From: Pseudarthrobacter naphthalenicus
GTDB lineage: Bacteria; Actinomycetota; Actinomycetes; Actinomycetales; Micrococcaceae
Direction of reading: 5' to 3'
DNA: 64,000 bases
Assembly: GCF_029076445.1 (NCBI RefSeq)
Contig: NZ_JARESG010000012.1
Span: 62,001 to 126,000 of the forward strand
The number at the start of each line of letters is the position of its first letter. Positions within the stretch are counted from its first letter, which is position 1. This document shows, one piece after another, positions 1 to 8,245 of the stretch. Below the pieces are notes generated by a model that searched no databases, was not told the DNA's origin, and was given only the letters and a program-made list of their open reading frames with translations. Position numbers and translations under genes: made by a program.

Positions 1-663
1 GCCGTCCTTGCCCTGCTGGATGGGCCCGTAGAACAGGGGAGCCTGGCTGCCGAGGGGATCGTCCGCGGGGACGTTGCTGAAGTACTGCGGGGTCTGGACG
101 AGGGCGACCCGGCGGTTGTTGAAGTAGCCCAGGGTCTTTTCCAGGATGTCCGGCTCCGGGATCTGGTCCGCGTCCAGGATGAGCAGGAATTCGCCGTGGG
201 TGACCATCAGGGCGTTGTTCAGGTTGCCGGCCTTGGCGTGGCGCGGCACATTGGCGGTCCAGTCCACGCTGCGGGTCACGTACCCGAGCCCGTGCTCTTC
301 GGCGAGGGCTTTCAGTTCGGGCCGGGCGCCGTCGTCGAGGATCCAGGTGCTGTGGGGGTGCCGGATCTTCTGGGCGGCCAGGGCGGTGGTCATCACCATG
401 TCCAGGTCTTCGTTGTAGGTGGTGATGAAGACGTCCACCGTGGCATCCTGCGGCGGCGCCGGGGCTTCCTTGCGGACCTTGAGTTTCCATACGGTCATGC
501 CGAAGAGCATCACGTCGATCAGGCTGTACGTCTCGGCCACCACCAGGGGCACGGCGATCCACCACGCGTCCCAGTTGAGCGACGCGGCCCAGCGCCAGGC
601 GACGTAGTTCAGGCCGAAGATGACGGTGAGGACAACCACCAGGCGGGTCCAGAAGCGGGTCAT
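1..663 (-). CDS. Cellulose-synthase-like family 2 glycosyltransferase, 3' end outside the window
   Basis: The 221 residues visible are the N-terminal part of a membrane glycosyltransferase that would polymerise sugars from a nucleotide-sugar donor at the cytoplasmic membrane. Two hydrophobic segments lie at about residues 5-25 and 33-58. The GT-A fold follows with VDVFITTYNED (76-86), the DAD motif of the metal-binding site (LDADQIPEP, 163-171) and the VQTPQYF motif (189-195) typical of BcsA-like synthases. The catalytic TED and QxxRW motifs would lie beyond the window. Its ATG overlaps the stop codon of the upstream PP2C gene (ATGA), so the two are probably translated together and the phosphatase may control polysaccharide synthesis. 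The polymer made cannot be told from the sequence. Confidence 0.85.
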   Translation of the reverse strand, partial: MTRFWTRLVVVLTVIFGLNYVAWRWAASLNWDAWWIAVPLVVAETYSLIDVMLFGMTVWKLKVRKEAPAPPQDATVDVFITTYNEDLDMVMTTALAAQKIRHPHSTWILDDGARPELKALAEEHGLGYVTRSVDWTANVPRHAKAGNLNNALMVTHGEFLLILDADQIPEPDILEKTLGYFNNRRVALVQTPQYFSNVPADDPLGSQAPLFYGPIQQGKDG

Positions 664-1772
664 GCGGCCCCTCCTTCCAGCAGCCGGCGGACCACGACCA
701 CGGTGACGTCGTCCTCGGCTGATTCGGCGGGAGCCAGGGCCAGGATGGCATCGCTGGCGGCCTGTGCGGAGGCTTGGCCCCGGGTTGCCGAGCCCACGGC
801 CTCCGTGAAGGACTCCACCGAGTCGAAAACATCCAGCACGCCGTCACTGACCACCACGAGGGAATCCCCGGGGGCCAGGCCGATTGCGGACTGCGGCCAG
901 GCCGAGCCGGCCCAGGCGCCCACCGGCGGGCCGCCGCTCTGAAGCCGGTGCAGCTCACCGTTTGCCCTGACGTGCAGGGCAAGGCCGTGGCCGGCGTCGA
1001 TGTAATTGACGACGCCGGACGCGGCGTCCAGCCGGGCGTGGAAGAGGGTGGCGAATGAGTTGGAGGAGTCAAGGTCCGCCGCGATGGTGCCGGCGGCGGA
1101 GGCGAAGGCCGCGTCCAGGTCGCGCCGGTGCCCGGTGGACCGCATGACAGCCCTGACCGTGGCCGCAATCAGAGCGGCCCCCATCCCTTTGCCCATGGCG
1201 TCCGCGAACGTCAGGTGCAGGCCGTCCGGGGTCCGGTACCAGTCGTAGAAGTCCCCGCCCACGCTGCGGGAGGGGCGGAAGGCTCCGGCGAGGTCGTAGC
1301 CGTCCACCCGGACGTCTTCTTTGGGCAGAAGGCTCTGCTGGACCTCGGTGGCGCGTTCAAGCTCGCTGTGTTGGGCCGGGTCGGCCGCCCGCGGCTGGTG
1401 ACGGCGGAACAGGGCGTTGATCCTGGACTGGAGCTCCCGCGGGCTGAACGGTTTGCTGATGTAGTCATCGGCACCGTTGTCCAGGCCCGTGAGCTTGTCC
1501 AGTTCGTCCGTGCGGGCGGTCAGCATCACAATAAAGGCATCGGAGAACTCGCGCAGGAGCTTGCAGACCTCCAGCCCGTCCATATCCGGGAGGTTCAGGT
1601 CCAGGGTGACCAGATCCGGCTTGGCGCGGCGGACTTCCTCGACGCCGGGCAGCCCCGCCTGGGCCTGGCTGACCTCGAAGCCCTGCTTGACAAGGACCCG
1701 GACCAGAAGGCCGCGGATATCGGGGTCGTCCTCGATCACAACGGCACGGCGGGCTTCGGGGATGGAAGGCAT
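660..1772 (-). CDS. Response regulator with C-terminal PP2C (SpoIIE/RsbU-type) serine phosphatase
   Basis: This 370-residue protein joins an N-terminal receiver domain to a PP2C-like serine/threonine phosphatase. The receiver has the acidic pair at 15-16, the predicted phospho-acceptor Asp58 (TLDLNLPDMDG), Thr85 and Lys107 (SKPFS). After a short linker (about 125-145) the SpoIIE domain shows the metal-binding signatures SVGGDFYDWY and DAMGKGMG and ends in a DDVTVVVVRR strand. Proteins of this design usually dephosphorylate an anti-sigma-factor antagonist in response to a histidine kinase. No cognate kinase or STAS protein is adjacent. The 4-base overlap with the glycosyltransferase gene suggests a role in envelope or exopolysaccharide control, which is inference. 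Confidence 0.9.
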   Translation of the reverse strand: MPSIPEARRAVVIEDDPDIRGLLVRVLVKQGFEVSQAQAGLPGVEEVRRAKPDLVTLDLNLPDMDGLEVCKLLREFSDAFIVMLTARTDELDKLTGLDNGADDYISKPFSPRELQSRINALFRRHQPRAADPAQHSELERATEVQQSLLPKEDVRVDGYDLAGAFRPSRSVGGDFYDWYRTPDGLHLTFADAMGKGMGAALIAATVRAVMRSTGHRRDLDAAFASAAGTIAADLDSSNSFATLFHARLDAASGVVNYIDAGHGLALHVRANGELHRLQSGGPPVGAWAGSAWPQSAIGLAPGDSLVVVSDGVLDVFDSVESFTEAVGSATRGQASAQAASDAILALAPAESAEDDVTVVVVRRLLEGGAA

Positions 1773-2009
1773 GACTCTACTTCTACCGTATTAAGGCTGT
1801 TGGGGCATGTCACAAAGCTGACCACACCGGTTGAGTAGCCGTTGAGAGGCCGCTTTAGGTTACCTCAGGGCACATGCGGGTGACGGGTCTTGTGGAAATA
1901 TTTGCACCCCCTTGATGGGGCCTTGAGCGTCGCTGGCCACACTCGATATGGGAGCTCCAACAGGGTGCTTCGAGGAATGCGCGGCTGGCCAGAGGACGGT
2001 GCAACGGTT

Positions 2010-2315
2010 ATGGAAGAAACTACGGAAGAAACAGGATCCACCAACGGTCTGCTCCCCAGGCTGACGGGCTCGTGGCGGCTGTTGAAGCAGGGCCGCCGTC
2101 CCCGGCGCGCTGTTCATTACCTGAGCCATTCCTGGCGCCTTCGGTCCCTGTCCCGGTCTTTGGCCAAGGCCCTGGGTGAATCATGGCAGGCCTCGAGCTG
2201 GCCGGGGGACCGGCTGGCGGTGGGTGCCGAACTTTCGGAGAAAGTGGAAAAACTGACGCTCCGCCTGAACCGGGAAACCGAAATCCACGGCCGGCTGGCG
2301 GCGCTCCTGAAGTAG
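2010..2315 (+). CDS. Small basic hypothetical protein
   Basis: The product is 101 residues from the ATG at 2010. The frame is open further upstream to 1890, but an AGAGG stretch about 15 bases before 2010 and the more protein-like composition favour the shorter form. It is rich in Arg, Ser and Leu, with a basic central part (RRPRRAVHYLSHSWRLRSL) and a C-terminal amphipathic helix starting SEKVEKLTLRLNRE that could be a short coiled coil. There is no signal peptide or membrane segment. I do not recognise a family. It stands alone, divergent from the PP2C gene. Confidence 0.5.
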   Translation: MEETTEETGSTNGLLPRLTGSWRLLKQGRRPRRAVHYLSHSWRLRSLSRSLAKALGESWQASSWPGDRLAVGAELSEKVEKLTLRLNRETEIHGRLAALLK

Positions 2316-2391
2316 CCCGTTCCCTCCTGACCCAATCCGTGCCAGACTAACCACCATCGAGTGGCTGGGGGTTACCAAGTCAGGAGATGCC

Positions 2392-2511
2392 GTGCATTGG
2401 TATACAGGATGGGCTTACCTCTTAGCTGGGCTCATGACCATGGACGCACTCCTGTTGGCCTTGTGGGTGATTGACTCCGACTGGCCCAACAACTGGCGAA
2501 AAAAGCCCTGA
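2392..2511 (+). CDS. Possible 39-residue single-pass membrane peptide
   Basis: A GTG start at 2392 follows a good ribosome binding site (AGGAG at 2382-2386) by five bases. The frame encodes one hydrophobic segment (AYLLAGLMTMDALLLALWVI) followed by a charged tail ending in NNWRKKP. Gene order gives no clue and no family is recognised. The strong ribosome binding site and clear membrane-peptide pattern are the only support. Confidence 0.35.
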   Translation: MHWYTGWAYLLAGLMTMDALLLALWVIDSDWPNNWRKKP

Positions 2512-2517
2512 CCTGCC

Positions 2518-3090
2518 TTAGCGCAGGTCCAGCCGCATCAGCACCCTCGGGAAACCGTTGAGCACTGACTGGGTGTCCGCCGCTTTGACGAACCCCGCGG
2601 CTTCAAACAGCTTGCGGGTGCCCACGTAGGCCATGGTCAGGTCCACCTTGCTGCCCTGGTTGTCCACGGGGTAGCCCTCGATGGCCGGCGCCCCGTAGCT
2701 GCGGGCCATGTCCACGGCACCCTTGAGCAGATGGTGCGAGATGCCCTTGCCGCGGTGACCGGGACGGACCCGGATGCACCAGACGGACCACACCGCCAGA
2801 TCATCCACGTGCGGGATCCTGCGGTTGCGGGCAAAGCTGGTGTCGGCGCGCGGATGGACGGCGGCCCACCCGACCGGTTCGCCGTCGTCGTACGCCACAA
2901 CTCCCGGCGGGGGATCCTGACGCACCAATTCCTGCATGCGGTCTCCACGGTCGGTTCCGCGCAGCGCCACGTTCTCTGCGGACGGAATCCGGTAACTGAG
3001 GCACCAGCACACGGTGGCATCGGGACGCTTGGGCCCTATGACTGTCCGGACATCCTCAAAGTGCGTGGCAGGGCGAACCTCGACTGCCAT
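2518..3090 (-). CDS. GNAT family N-acetyltransferase
   Basis: This 190-residue protein has the acetyl-CoA binding motif A of the GNAT fold (CIRVRPGHRGKGISHHLL, about residues 108-125), with the R/Q-x-x-G-x-G/A pyrophosphate loop as HRGKGI, and a C-terminal GFVKAADT strand-turn typical of the family. The N-terminal half carries an unusual CWCLSYR segment. GNAT proteins transfer acetyl groups to amines. The substrate here is unknown. It lies downstream of bcp in the same orientation, separated by a short tandem repeat. Confidence 0.8.
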   Translation of the reverse strand: MAVEVRPATHFEDVRTVIGPKRPDATVCWCLSYRIPSAENVALRGTDRGDRMQELVRQDPPPGVVAYDDGEPVGWAAVHPRADTSFARNRRIPHVDDLAVWSVWCIRVRPGHRGKGISHHLLKGAVDMARSYGAPAIEGYPVDNQGSKVDLTMAYVGTRKLFEAAGFVKAADTQSVLNGFPRVLMRLDLR

Positions 3091-3111
3091 GGTTGCCTCC
3101 GATCCGTACGG

Positions 3112-3180
3112 GCTGACCCGCGCGGGCCTGACCCGCGCCTGCCTGACCCGCGCTGCCTGACCCGCGTCTGCCTGATTCCG
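3112..3180. repeat. Short tandem repeat between bcp and the GNAT gene
   Basis: Four exact copies of CTGACCCGCG start at 3113, 3128, 3143 and 3157, followed by a degenerate fifth copy at 3172, giving a period of 14-15 bases. The array fills most of the 95-base gap between two co-oriented genes. It may form local secondary structure or be a slippage-prone array. No coding function is apparent. Confidence 0.8.
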
Positions 3181-3185
3181 TCGGC

Positions 3186-3665
3186 TTAGACCCCGAGTGT
3201 CTCCCGCAGGGCTGCGACGTGCCCGTCTGCCTTGACCTGGTACTGGGCCAGCTCCACGTTGCCCTGGGGGTCAACCACCACGGTGGACCGGACGAGGCCC
3301 TCGACGATCTCGCCGTTCACCAGCTTTTCACCCCAGGCGCCGTAGGCGAGGGCCACGCTGTGGTCTTCATCGGAGAGGAGCGGAAAGGTCAGGCCGAAGT
3401 CGCCGGTGAAGGCGGCCAGCTTCTCCGGGGCGTCCGGGGAGATGCCCAGCACTTCGTAGCCGGAACCCTGCAGGGAAGCGAGGCTGTCGCGGAAATCGCA
3501 GGCCTCGGTGGTGCAGCCCGGGGTTGCCGCCGCCGGGTAGAAGTACATGATGACGTTCTTGCCCCGGTAGTCGGACAGTGAGACTGCCTTGCCGGCGGCA
3601 TCCCGGAGGGTGAACTCCGGGGCCTGCGTACCTGGCTGAAGCTTGATGGTCAGTTGGTGGCTCAT
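3186..3665 (-). CDS. bcp: Thioredoxin-dependent thiol peroxidase (Bcp/PrxQ-type peroxiredoxin)
   Basis: The 159-residue product reduces hydrogen peroxide and organic hydroperoxides in the cytoplasm using thioredoxin. The signature YFYPAAATPGCTTEACDFRD contains the peroxidatic Cys and, five residues on, the second Cys typical of PrxQ/Bcp. Other family blocks are GTQAPEFTLRDAAGK near the N-terminus and GISPDAPEKLAAF. The start at 3665 is chosen because an AAGGAA ribosome binding site precedes it and the product begins just before the conserved N-terminal strand. The frame stays open upstream to 3779 without family similarity. Confidence 0.92.
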   Translation of the reverse strand: MSHQLTIKLQPGTQAPEFTLRDAAGKAVSLSDYRGKNVIMYFYPAAATPGCTTEACDFRDSLASLQGSGYEVLGISPDAPEKLAAFTGDFGLTFPLLSDEDHSVALAYGAWGEKLVNGEIVEGLVRSTVVVDPQGNVELAQYQVKADGHVAALRETLGV

Positions 3666-3919
3666 GGCGTTCCTTTGGGAGACTCTGGCGGCTAAAAGGC
3701 AAAACCAGTGAAGCGGGCTTTCCGCTCTGGGAACAACTCCGGCGTCATGTGGAGTATTCCGCAGGTCATGCTTTTCCATTGACTTCGGCGGCGGCAGGGA
3801 TACGGTTAAAGATACTCAGAAATGGTCTCTGCCGTACTTCGTTGCCCGCACTTTGCCGCGCCTGACCGCGTGGTTACCGCCCTCATTACCCCGCGAATCA
3901 TTTCCTAGGCTGTGTCCTA

Positions 3920-4318
3920 ATGACCGCAAATTTCATCAGAGCCCTGGCCGTCAAGTCCCTGGACATCCCGGACAAAAAGCGCTGCCCGGACAAGGCCGAG
4001 TTCGATCTCGTCACCGTGGACGACTACGCTGTGGCGCGGTTGATCCTGGCGCCCGGCTGGCGTTGGTCCGAGTCCGCCAAGCCCACCGAGCTGACGGACT
4101 TCTGCCAACACAACCACCTGGGCTACTGCGTCTCCGGTTCGCTGGAGATTCAGACGTCCGACGGCGTGAGGTCCACTATCCGGGCCCATGACACCTACGC
4201 GTTGCCTCCGGGGCACGACGAGTGGGTGGTTGGCTCCGAACCGTTCGTCGCCATTGAGTTCCTGGGGGCGGCGTCATTCGGCCGGCCGAGGAGCCGGGGC
4301 CTGCACGCTCTGATCTGA
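3920..4318 (+). CDS. Cupin-domain protein
   Basis: A 132-residue single-domain protein with a cupin beta-barrel pattern. HNHLGYCVSGSLEIQ (about 57-71) and HDTYALPPGHDEWVVG (about 83-98) resemble the two cupin motifs, with His residues placed to bind a metal, although motif 1 is atypical (no GxxH-x-H triplet). Such small cupins can be sensors, isomerases or dioxygenases. Nothing nearby points to one function. It converges on the lipoprotein gene. Confidence 0.65.
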   Translation: MTANFIRALAVKSLDIPDKKRCPDKAEFDLVTVDDYAVARLILAPGWRWSESAKPTELTDFCQHNHLGYCVSGSLEIQTSDGVRSTIRAHDTYALPPGHDEWVVGSEPFVAIEFLGAASFGRPRSRGLHALI

Positions 4319-4342
4319 GCCCGCGGAGATCGGTGAGCGGAC

Positions 4343-4366
4343 GACGGCGGCCGGGCGGCCGCCGTC
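4343..4366. terminator. Bidirectional hairpin terminator
   Basis: A perfect 10-bp stem (GACGGCGGCC / GGCCGCCGTC) with a GGGC tetraloop lies midway between two convergent genes, the cupin (+) and the lipoprotein (-). There is no T-run, so it fits a bidirectional, GC-rich terminator typical of actinobacteria. Confidence 0.65.
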
Positions 4367-4383
4367 GCGCGCTCAGACGGGAC

Positions 4384-4728
4384 CTAGCTGCAGAAGCTGG
4401 ACAGCGCCGTGTTTGCTGCCTGGCTGTCTGCCTGCATCTGCGCCATCTTGTCCTGGTCCGGGCTCTCCTTGGACGCCTCATCCGCATACTCCAGCAGGGA
4501 TCCCAAGGCGGGCTTGAGATCGTCCGAGGCCACAGCCTCGATGGGACGGAGCTGGTTGGCGAGGCGCACCAGGCCGGTCTTGGTCTGGCCGCCGCCGTTC
4601 GACGGGTTAGAGATCACAACCTGGACGCGCTCGCAGGTTTCTTTGGTGGAGAGTTTGGTGGGCGCTGTGCAGGCCGAAGCGGAAAGCACGAGGCCGGCGG
4701 CGATCAGGGCGGTGGCGAATTTCTTCAT
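4384..4728 (-). CDS. Small secreted lipoprotein
   Basis: The 114-residue product starts with a lysine-led signal peptide and an LSASAC lipobox (cleavage before Cys20), so it is predicted to be lipid-anchored outside the membrane. The mature part is mostly helical, with one Cys near the middle (KETCERVQVV) and a second as penultimate residue (SSFCS), which could form a disulphide. A GGACCC-type ribosome binding site precedes the ATG. The family is not recognised and the function is unknown. Confidence 0.75.
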   Translation of the reverse strand: MKKFATALIAAGLVLSASACTAPTKLSTKETCERVQVVISNPSNGGGQTKTGLVRLANQLRPIEAVASDDLKPALGSLLEYADEASKESPDQDKMAQMQADSQAANTALSSFCS

Positions 4729-4938
4729 GGGTCCCTCAGTAGGCGGTTGAGGTTTCGATTGTAAGCAGAGTGCGCGCTCCGGTGCCCCTTCGGAGTGCTC
4801 GGATGGGCCCAGTGTGACCGGCAGGGTGGGGGCCTCGGGCTCTGGCGGGAGGCGCTGCAGGTTGCTTAAACTGGCAGGACAACCGTGCGGGCCTGCCGCA
4901 TGTTGGCCTGTGCGGATCAGCCCAATCTAGGAAGCAAA

Positions 4939-5901
4939 ATGGCCCGCACAACCCAGAATTTAGGAAGAGTGCAACGCCGTACCGCCATGGTGTTCCTGGC
5001 GCTTATGGGGTTGCTGGCACCCGTCAGCCCGGCGACAGCCACGTCGCCAAAAGACGCAGTCATTGTCCTTGAGGGTGCTAAATCCGCCGAAGGAATCGCT
5101 GCCGGCGACGGCACGACTTTCTACGCGGGCGACCTCCAGCTCGGCGACATTTACCGCGGTGACATCAACAGCGGCAAGGCGAAACTCTTCATTGACGTGT
5201 CCAAGTTTGATGCGGCACCACGGGCCGCCGTCGGCATGAAGGCCGATCTCCGGAACGACCTGCTGTTCGTGGCAGGCGGTGCCACCGGCAAGGCCTACGT
5301 TTATGACACAGCCTCAGGGGAGCCCGTTAGGGACTACACGCTCGCCCCGGGCTTCATCAACGATGTGACCCTCACCGACGAGGGAGCCTGGTTCACCAAT
5401 TCTGTGGCGGCAGAGCTCTACTTCATTCCGGTCGGCCGGCACGGCAGGCTGGGCGACGTCCAGAAGCTGGCGCTGCATGGTCCGGCCGCGAAGATAGCCG
5501 GAACCTTCAGCCTCAACGGCATCGCAGCCGCGGATGACGGCCGGACGCTGATCGTGGCCCACTCAGGGCTGGGCAGGCTCTTCACCGTGGACCCGGAGAC
5601 CGGCAACAGCGCAGTCATTGCCGGTGTGGACGTGCCCAACGTGGACGGCATCCTGGTCCGCGGCAGCCAGCTATGGGCCGTGCAGAACTTCTCAAACCAG
5701 ATCAGCCGTTTCCGCCTCGCCGATGACCTGGCCTCGGCTGAACCCAGGAAGGTGATCACCAGTGCAGAGTTTAAAGTGCCCACCACCGTGGCCTTCTTTG
5801 GCGACACACGGGACGGGGACACCTTGGCCGCGGTGAACGCCAAGTTCAACGACACCACGGCCACGCAGTACGAAGTGGTGCTGGTGCCGGCCTGGGGCTA
5901 G
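4939..5901 (+). CDS. Secreted SMP-30/gluconolactonase-like beta-propeller protein
   Basis: The chosen ATG follows AGGAAG by five bases and gives 320 residues with a signal peptide ending about ATATSPKD (residue 35). An upstream start at 4885 is possible but lacks these features. The mature protein is a run of beta-propeller-like blades (FYAGDLQLGDIYRGDI, LNGIAAADDGRTLIVAHS, NVDGILVRGSQLWAVQN), as in SMP-30/strictosidine-synthase-like families. Such proteins hydrolyse lactones or bind ligands. The substrate is not evident. It is a single gene that converges on the SRPBCC gene. Confidence 0.7.
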   Translation: MARTTQNLGRVQRRTAMVFLALMGLLAPVSPATATSPKDAVIVLEGAKSAEGIAAGDGTTFYAGDLQLGDIYRGDINSGKAKLFIDVSKFDAAPRAAVGMKADLRNDLLFVAGGATGKAYVYDTASGEPVRDYTLAPGFINDVTLTDEGAWFTNSVAAELYFIPVGRHGRLGDVQKLALHGPAAKIAGTFSLNGIAAADDGRTLIVAHSGLGRLFTVDPETGNSAVIAGVDVPNVDGILVRGSQLWAVQNFSNQISRFRLADDLASAEPRKVITSAEFKVPTTVAFFGDTRDGDTLAAVNAKFNDTTATQYEVVLVPAWG

Positions 5902-6602
5902 CGGTCGCCCAAGGTGCCGCCGAGGGGCGGAAAGGTGCCGTCCGCGCGCCTGATGCCCCTCCGGTCGGCCCTGCTGTGGGCCTCGCCCTCCGCCGATCCG
6001 TCGGATTCACCCTCGAGGTCCACCAGGCCGCCGGTCTGGTCGAACGGGTGCGCGAACCGGTTGTACTCACGCGGCGCCTCGCCCGCGAGGCTTTCGGCGG
6101 TGCCCTGTGTTGCAGCCATGTCCTTTGTTGCAGCAATGCCCTGCGTTGCGGCGGGCGGAGCCTTCCGCCACTCGCCGGAAGCATGGCCCTCGTGTTCGAT
6201 GAACTTCTTGAATTTCCGGAGGTCGTGTTCTGCCTGGCGGCCCACCACATGAAGCAGTTCGCCAACCCGTTCCAGCATCCCTTCCGGCAGGTATTCCAGG
6301 GTGAGGGAAACCTCGGTCCTGTTGCCGCCGGCGTCGGAAAATTCAACGGCGCCAGCGTTCGTGGCACCTCCGGTGGAAGCCCACGCCAGCCGCCGTTCCG
6401 GCACGCGCTCAAGGATGGTTGCCTCCCATTCCCGCCGGACACCGGCAATCCGGGCCACCCATTTGAGCCGATTGTCGCCCAGCTGGGTCACACTCTCCAC
6501 ACCGTCCATAAAGTGCGGAAAGTCTTCGAACTGCGTCCATTGGGCGTACGCCGTTGACACCGGCACGTCCACCACGATCTTCTTCTGCACTTTGCTGCTC
6601 AT
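5898..6602 (-). CDS. SRPBCC (START-like/polyketide cyclase-type) protein with conserved acidic tail
   Basis: The 234-residue product has an N-terminal SRPBCC lipid- or ligand-binding fold (KIVVDVPVSTAYAQWTQFED, residues ~6-25, through the helix LERVGELLHVVGRQAEHDLR at ~125) followed by a disordered C-terminal region. The last ~55 residues carry HPFDQTGGLVDLEGESDG and PPLGG blocks that recur in the paralogue at 24507-25409. The ATG follows the stop of a 47-residue acidic gene by four bases. Single SRPBCC proteins of this type are often stress-linked. The function here is unknown. Confidence 0.75.
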   Translation of the reverse strand: MSSKVQKKIVVDVPVSTAYAQWTQFEDFPHFMDGVESVTQLGDNRLKWVARIAGVRREWEATILERVPERRLAWASTGGATNAGAVEFSDAGGNRTEVSLTLEYLPEGMLERVGELLHVVGRQAEHDLRKFKKFIEHEGHASGEWRKAPPAATQGIAATKDMAATQGTAESLAGEAPREYNRFAHPFDQTGGLVDLEGESDGSAEGEAHSRADRRGIRRADGTFPPLGGTLGDR

Positions 6603-6606
6603 GGTG

Positions 6607-6750
6607 CTACTCCTCGTCGGGATCGAGGCCTTCCGCCGGTTCCTGCGAGTGCACCCGGATATCGGCCTCTCCTGCCTCATCACCCACGGCTTCGTCGCCT
6701 TCGGCCGGGGCCTCGCTGTGGATCCGCTGCTCTGCTGGCTTGTCCTTCAT
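6607..6750 (-). CDS. Small acidic hypothetical protein
   Basis: A 47-residue frame (starting MKDKPAEQRIHSEAPAEGDE, ending LDPDEE) begins eight bases after an AGGGAG ribosome binding site and ends four bases before the SRPBCC start, so the two are almost certainly co-transcribed. More than a third of its residues are Glu or Asp and it has no hydrophobic core, which suggests an intrinsically disordered protein. I recognise no family. Its acidic repeats (EAPAEG, DEAGEAD, QEPAEG) recall the SRPBCC tails. Confidence 0.55.
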   Translation of the reverse strand: MKDKPAEQRIHSEAPAEGDEAVGDEAGEADIRVHSQEPAEGLDPDEE

Positions 6751-6940
6751 GACAGATGCTCCCTGGGTGCTTTGTTGATGGCGTACTCATCATTCAGCCC
6801 CTCCCGCTGCGGGGTGTCAATAACCCCAAAAGCTATGGCTGTGCCTGCGGTTTTGTGCTGGACTGGTGGGGCACTGTGCCGCTTCACCAACCAAACTTAT
6901 TGGCCAGCCGGGCTACCGGCTGTTGGGAAGGAACAATCGC

Positions 6941-7552
6941 ATGGCATCGTTTAGGATCGGTTATTTTGTGGGGAGCCTGGCAACAGGGTCCATCAACCGA
7001 ACGCTTTCCCGGGCGCTCATCAAACTCGCTCCGGAGGAGCTGGAATTTACCGAGATCCCCATCAAGGACCTGCCGCTCTACAGCTACGACTATGACGCCG
7101 ATTACCCGCCGGAAGGACAAGCCCTCAAGGATTCCATCGAGGCTTCCGATGGAATCCTCTTTGTGTCCCCGGAATACAACCGTTCCATTCCCGGTGCCCT
7201 CAAGAACGCCATTGACTGGGCGTCGCGGCCCTGGGGCACCAACTCGTTCGCCCGCAAACCGACCGGAATCATTGGCGCCTCGCCGGGCAGCATCGGCACG
7301 GCGGTGATGCAGTCCTCCATGCGGAGCGTCCTGAGCTTCCTGGACGCTCCCCAGCTCAACGCCCCGGAGGTCTACATCCAGTTCAAGCCCGAGGTCTTCG
7401 GGGAAGACGGCGAAGTCCATGATGAATCAACGGCCAAGTTCCTGCGGCACTACATGGAGGAATACAGCGCCTTCGTCCAGCGGGTGTTGGACGCCAGTGC
7501 GCCGGGCCACATCGGCGATCCGGAACCGGACCCTGACAAGCTTTCACGCTAG
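6941..7552 (+). CDS. NADPH-dependent FMN reductase-type flavoprotein
   Basis: The 203-residue product matches the flavodoxin-like NADPH-dependent FMN/quinone reductase family. It has GYFVGSLATGSINRTLSRAL near the N-terminus (FMN phosphate loop), FVSPEYNRSIPGALKNAIDW (flavin-binding block, about residues 73-92) and GIIGASPGSIGTAVMQ. It would reduce free flavin, quinones or metals with NADPH. The ATG at 6941 follows GGGAAGGAAC. The frame stays open upstream to 6866 without similarity. It is a single gene. Confidence 0.88.
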   Translation: MASFRIGYFVGSLATGSINRTLSRALIKLAPEELEFTEIPIKDLPLYSYDYDADYPPEGQALKDSIEASDGILFVSPEYNRSIPGALKNAIDWASRPWGTNSFARKPTGIIGASPGSIGTAVMQSSMRSVLSFLDAPQLNAPEVYIQFKPEVFGEDGEVHDESTAKFLRHYMEEYSAFVQRVLDASAPGHIGDPEPDPDKLSR

Positions 7553-7576
7553 GACCGCCTTCCGACGTCCGCAGGT

Positions 7577-8050
7577 TCAGTCCAGGGGCAGGGTTACCGT
7601 GACAGTGGTGCCTTGCCCCGGCGTCGACGTGACCTGGACGGTGCCGCCGGCCTCGTGAACAGCCACGGACATCAGTCGCAGCCCGTACCCGTGGTGCCGT
7701 CCGCTGAGTGCGAGTTGGCTGTCAAAGCCGGTGCCGTCGTCGGACACCATCAACCGCACGCCATGGCCTACTGCAGCCAGTTGGACCGTGAGTTCCGAGG
7801 CCGCTGAATATTTATACGCGTTGCTGAGCGCTTCCCGGGCCGACTGGTACAGGAGGGACGCACAGTCCGCCGGGATCTCAATCCCCCAATGGGGAGTATC
7901 CCAGCGGACTGCTGTGCCCTGCTGGCGGAGTGGGCCCGTGAGCCGGTCAATACAACCGGCCAGCCCCAAGGTGTAGAAATCGATCGGGTGGTGATCAGTG
8001 ATCACTCCTTCGACCGTTACTACCTCGTCGAGAGCTGATTCGTTCACCAT
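7577..8050 (-). CDS. Stand-alone HATPase_c protein (histidine-kinase-like ATPase)
   Basis: The 157-residue product is little more than one GHKL ATPase domain. The N box is ALSNAYKYS, the G1 box DDGTGFD, and a G2-like GYGLRLMSVAVHEAGG runs into a terminal TVTVTLPLD strand. This matches the NarL/DesK-type kinase ATPase, but no dimerisation/phospho-acceptor helix precedes it. It might act as an anti-sigma-type kinase or accessory ATPase. The start at 8050 follows an AGGA site; a longer form from 8116 is possible. It is convergent with the FMN reductase gene. Confidence 0.7.
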   Translation of the reverse strand: MVNESALDEVVTVEGVITDHHPIDFYTLGLAGCIDRLTGPLRQQGTAVRWDTPHWGIEIPADCASLLYQSAREALSNAYKYSAASELTVQLAAVGHGVRLMVSDDGTGFDSQLALSGRHHGYGLRLMSVAVHEAGGTVQVTSTPGQGTTVTVTLPLD

Positions 8051-8245
8051 TGAACCGTCCTGCTTTCCGCACAGATCATCCTTGTTGATAACTCCAGAGT
8101 GAACCGCGAAATGCATGGGTTGCGAAGGGTTTGCTCAAGATTTCATCAAATTTTTCGGCGGCTGTTGCGGAGGGGACTTTCCTGCTGGGTGTTCTGTCCG
8201 GCGGTCCTGCTTGGTACCGTGATTTCCCCACATCCAGGAGGAATC

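Noticed and set aside
3112..3180. CRISPR-like array
   Set aside because: The repeat unit is only about 10 bases with 4-5-base gaps and there are no cas genes.
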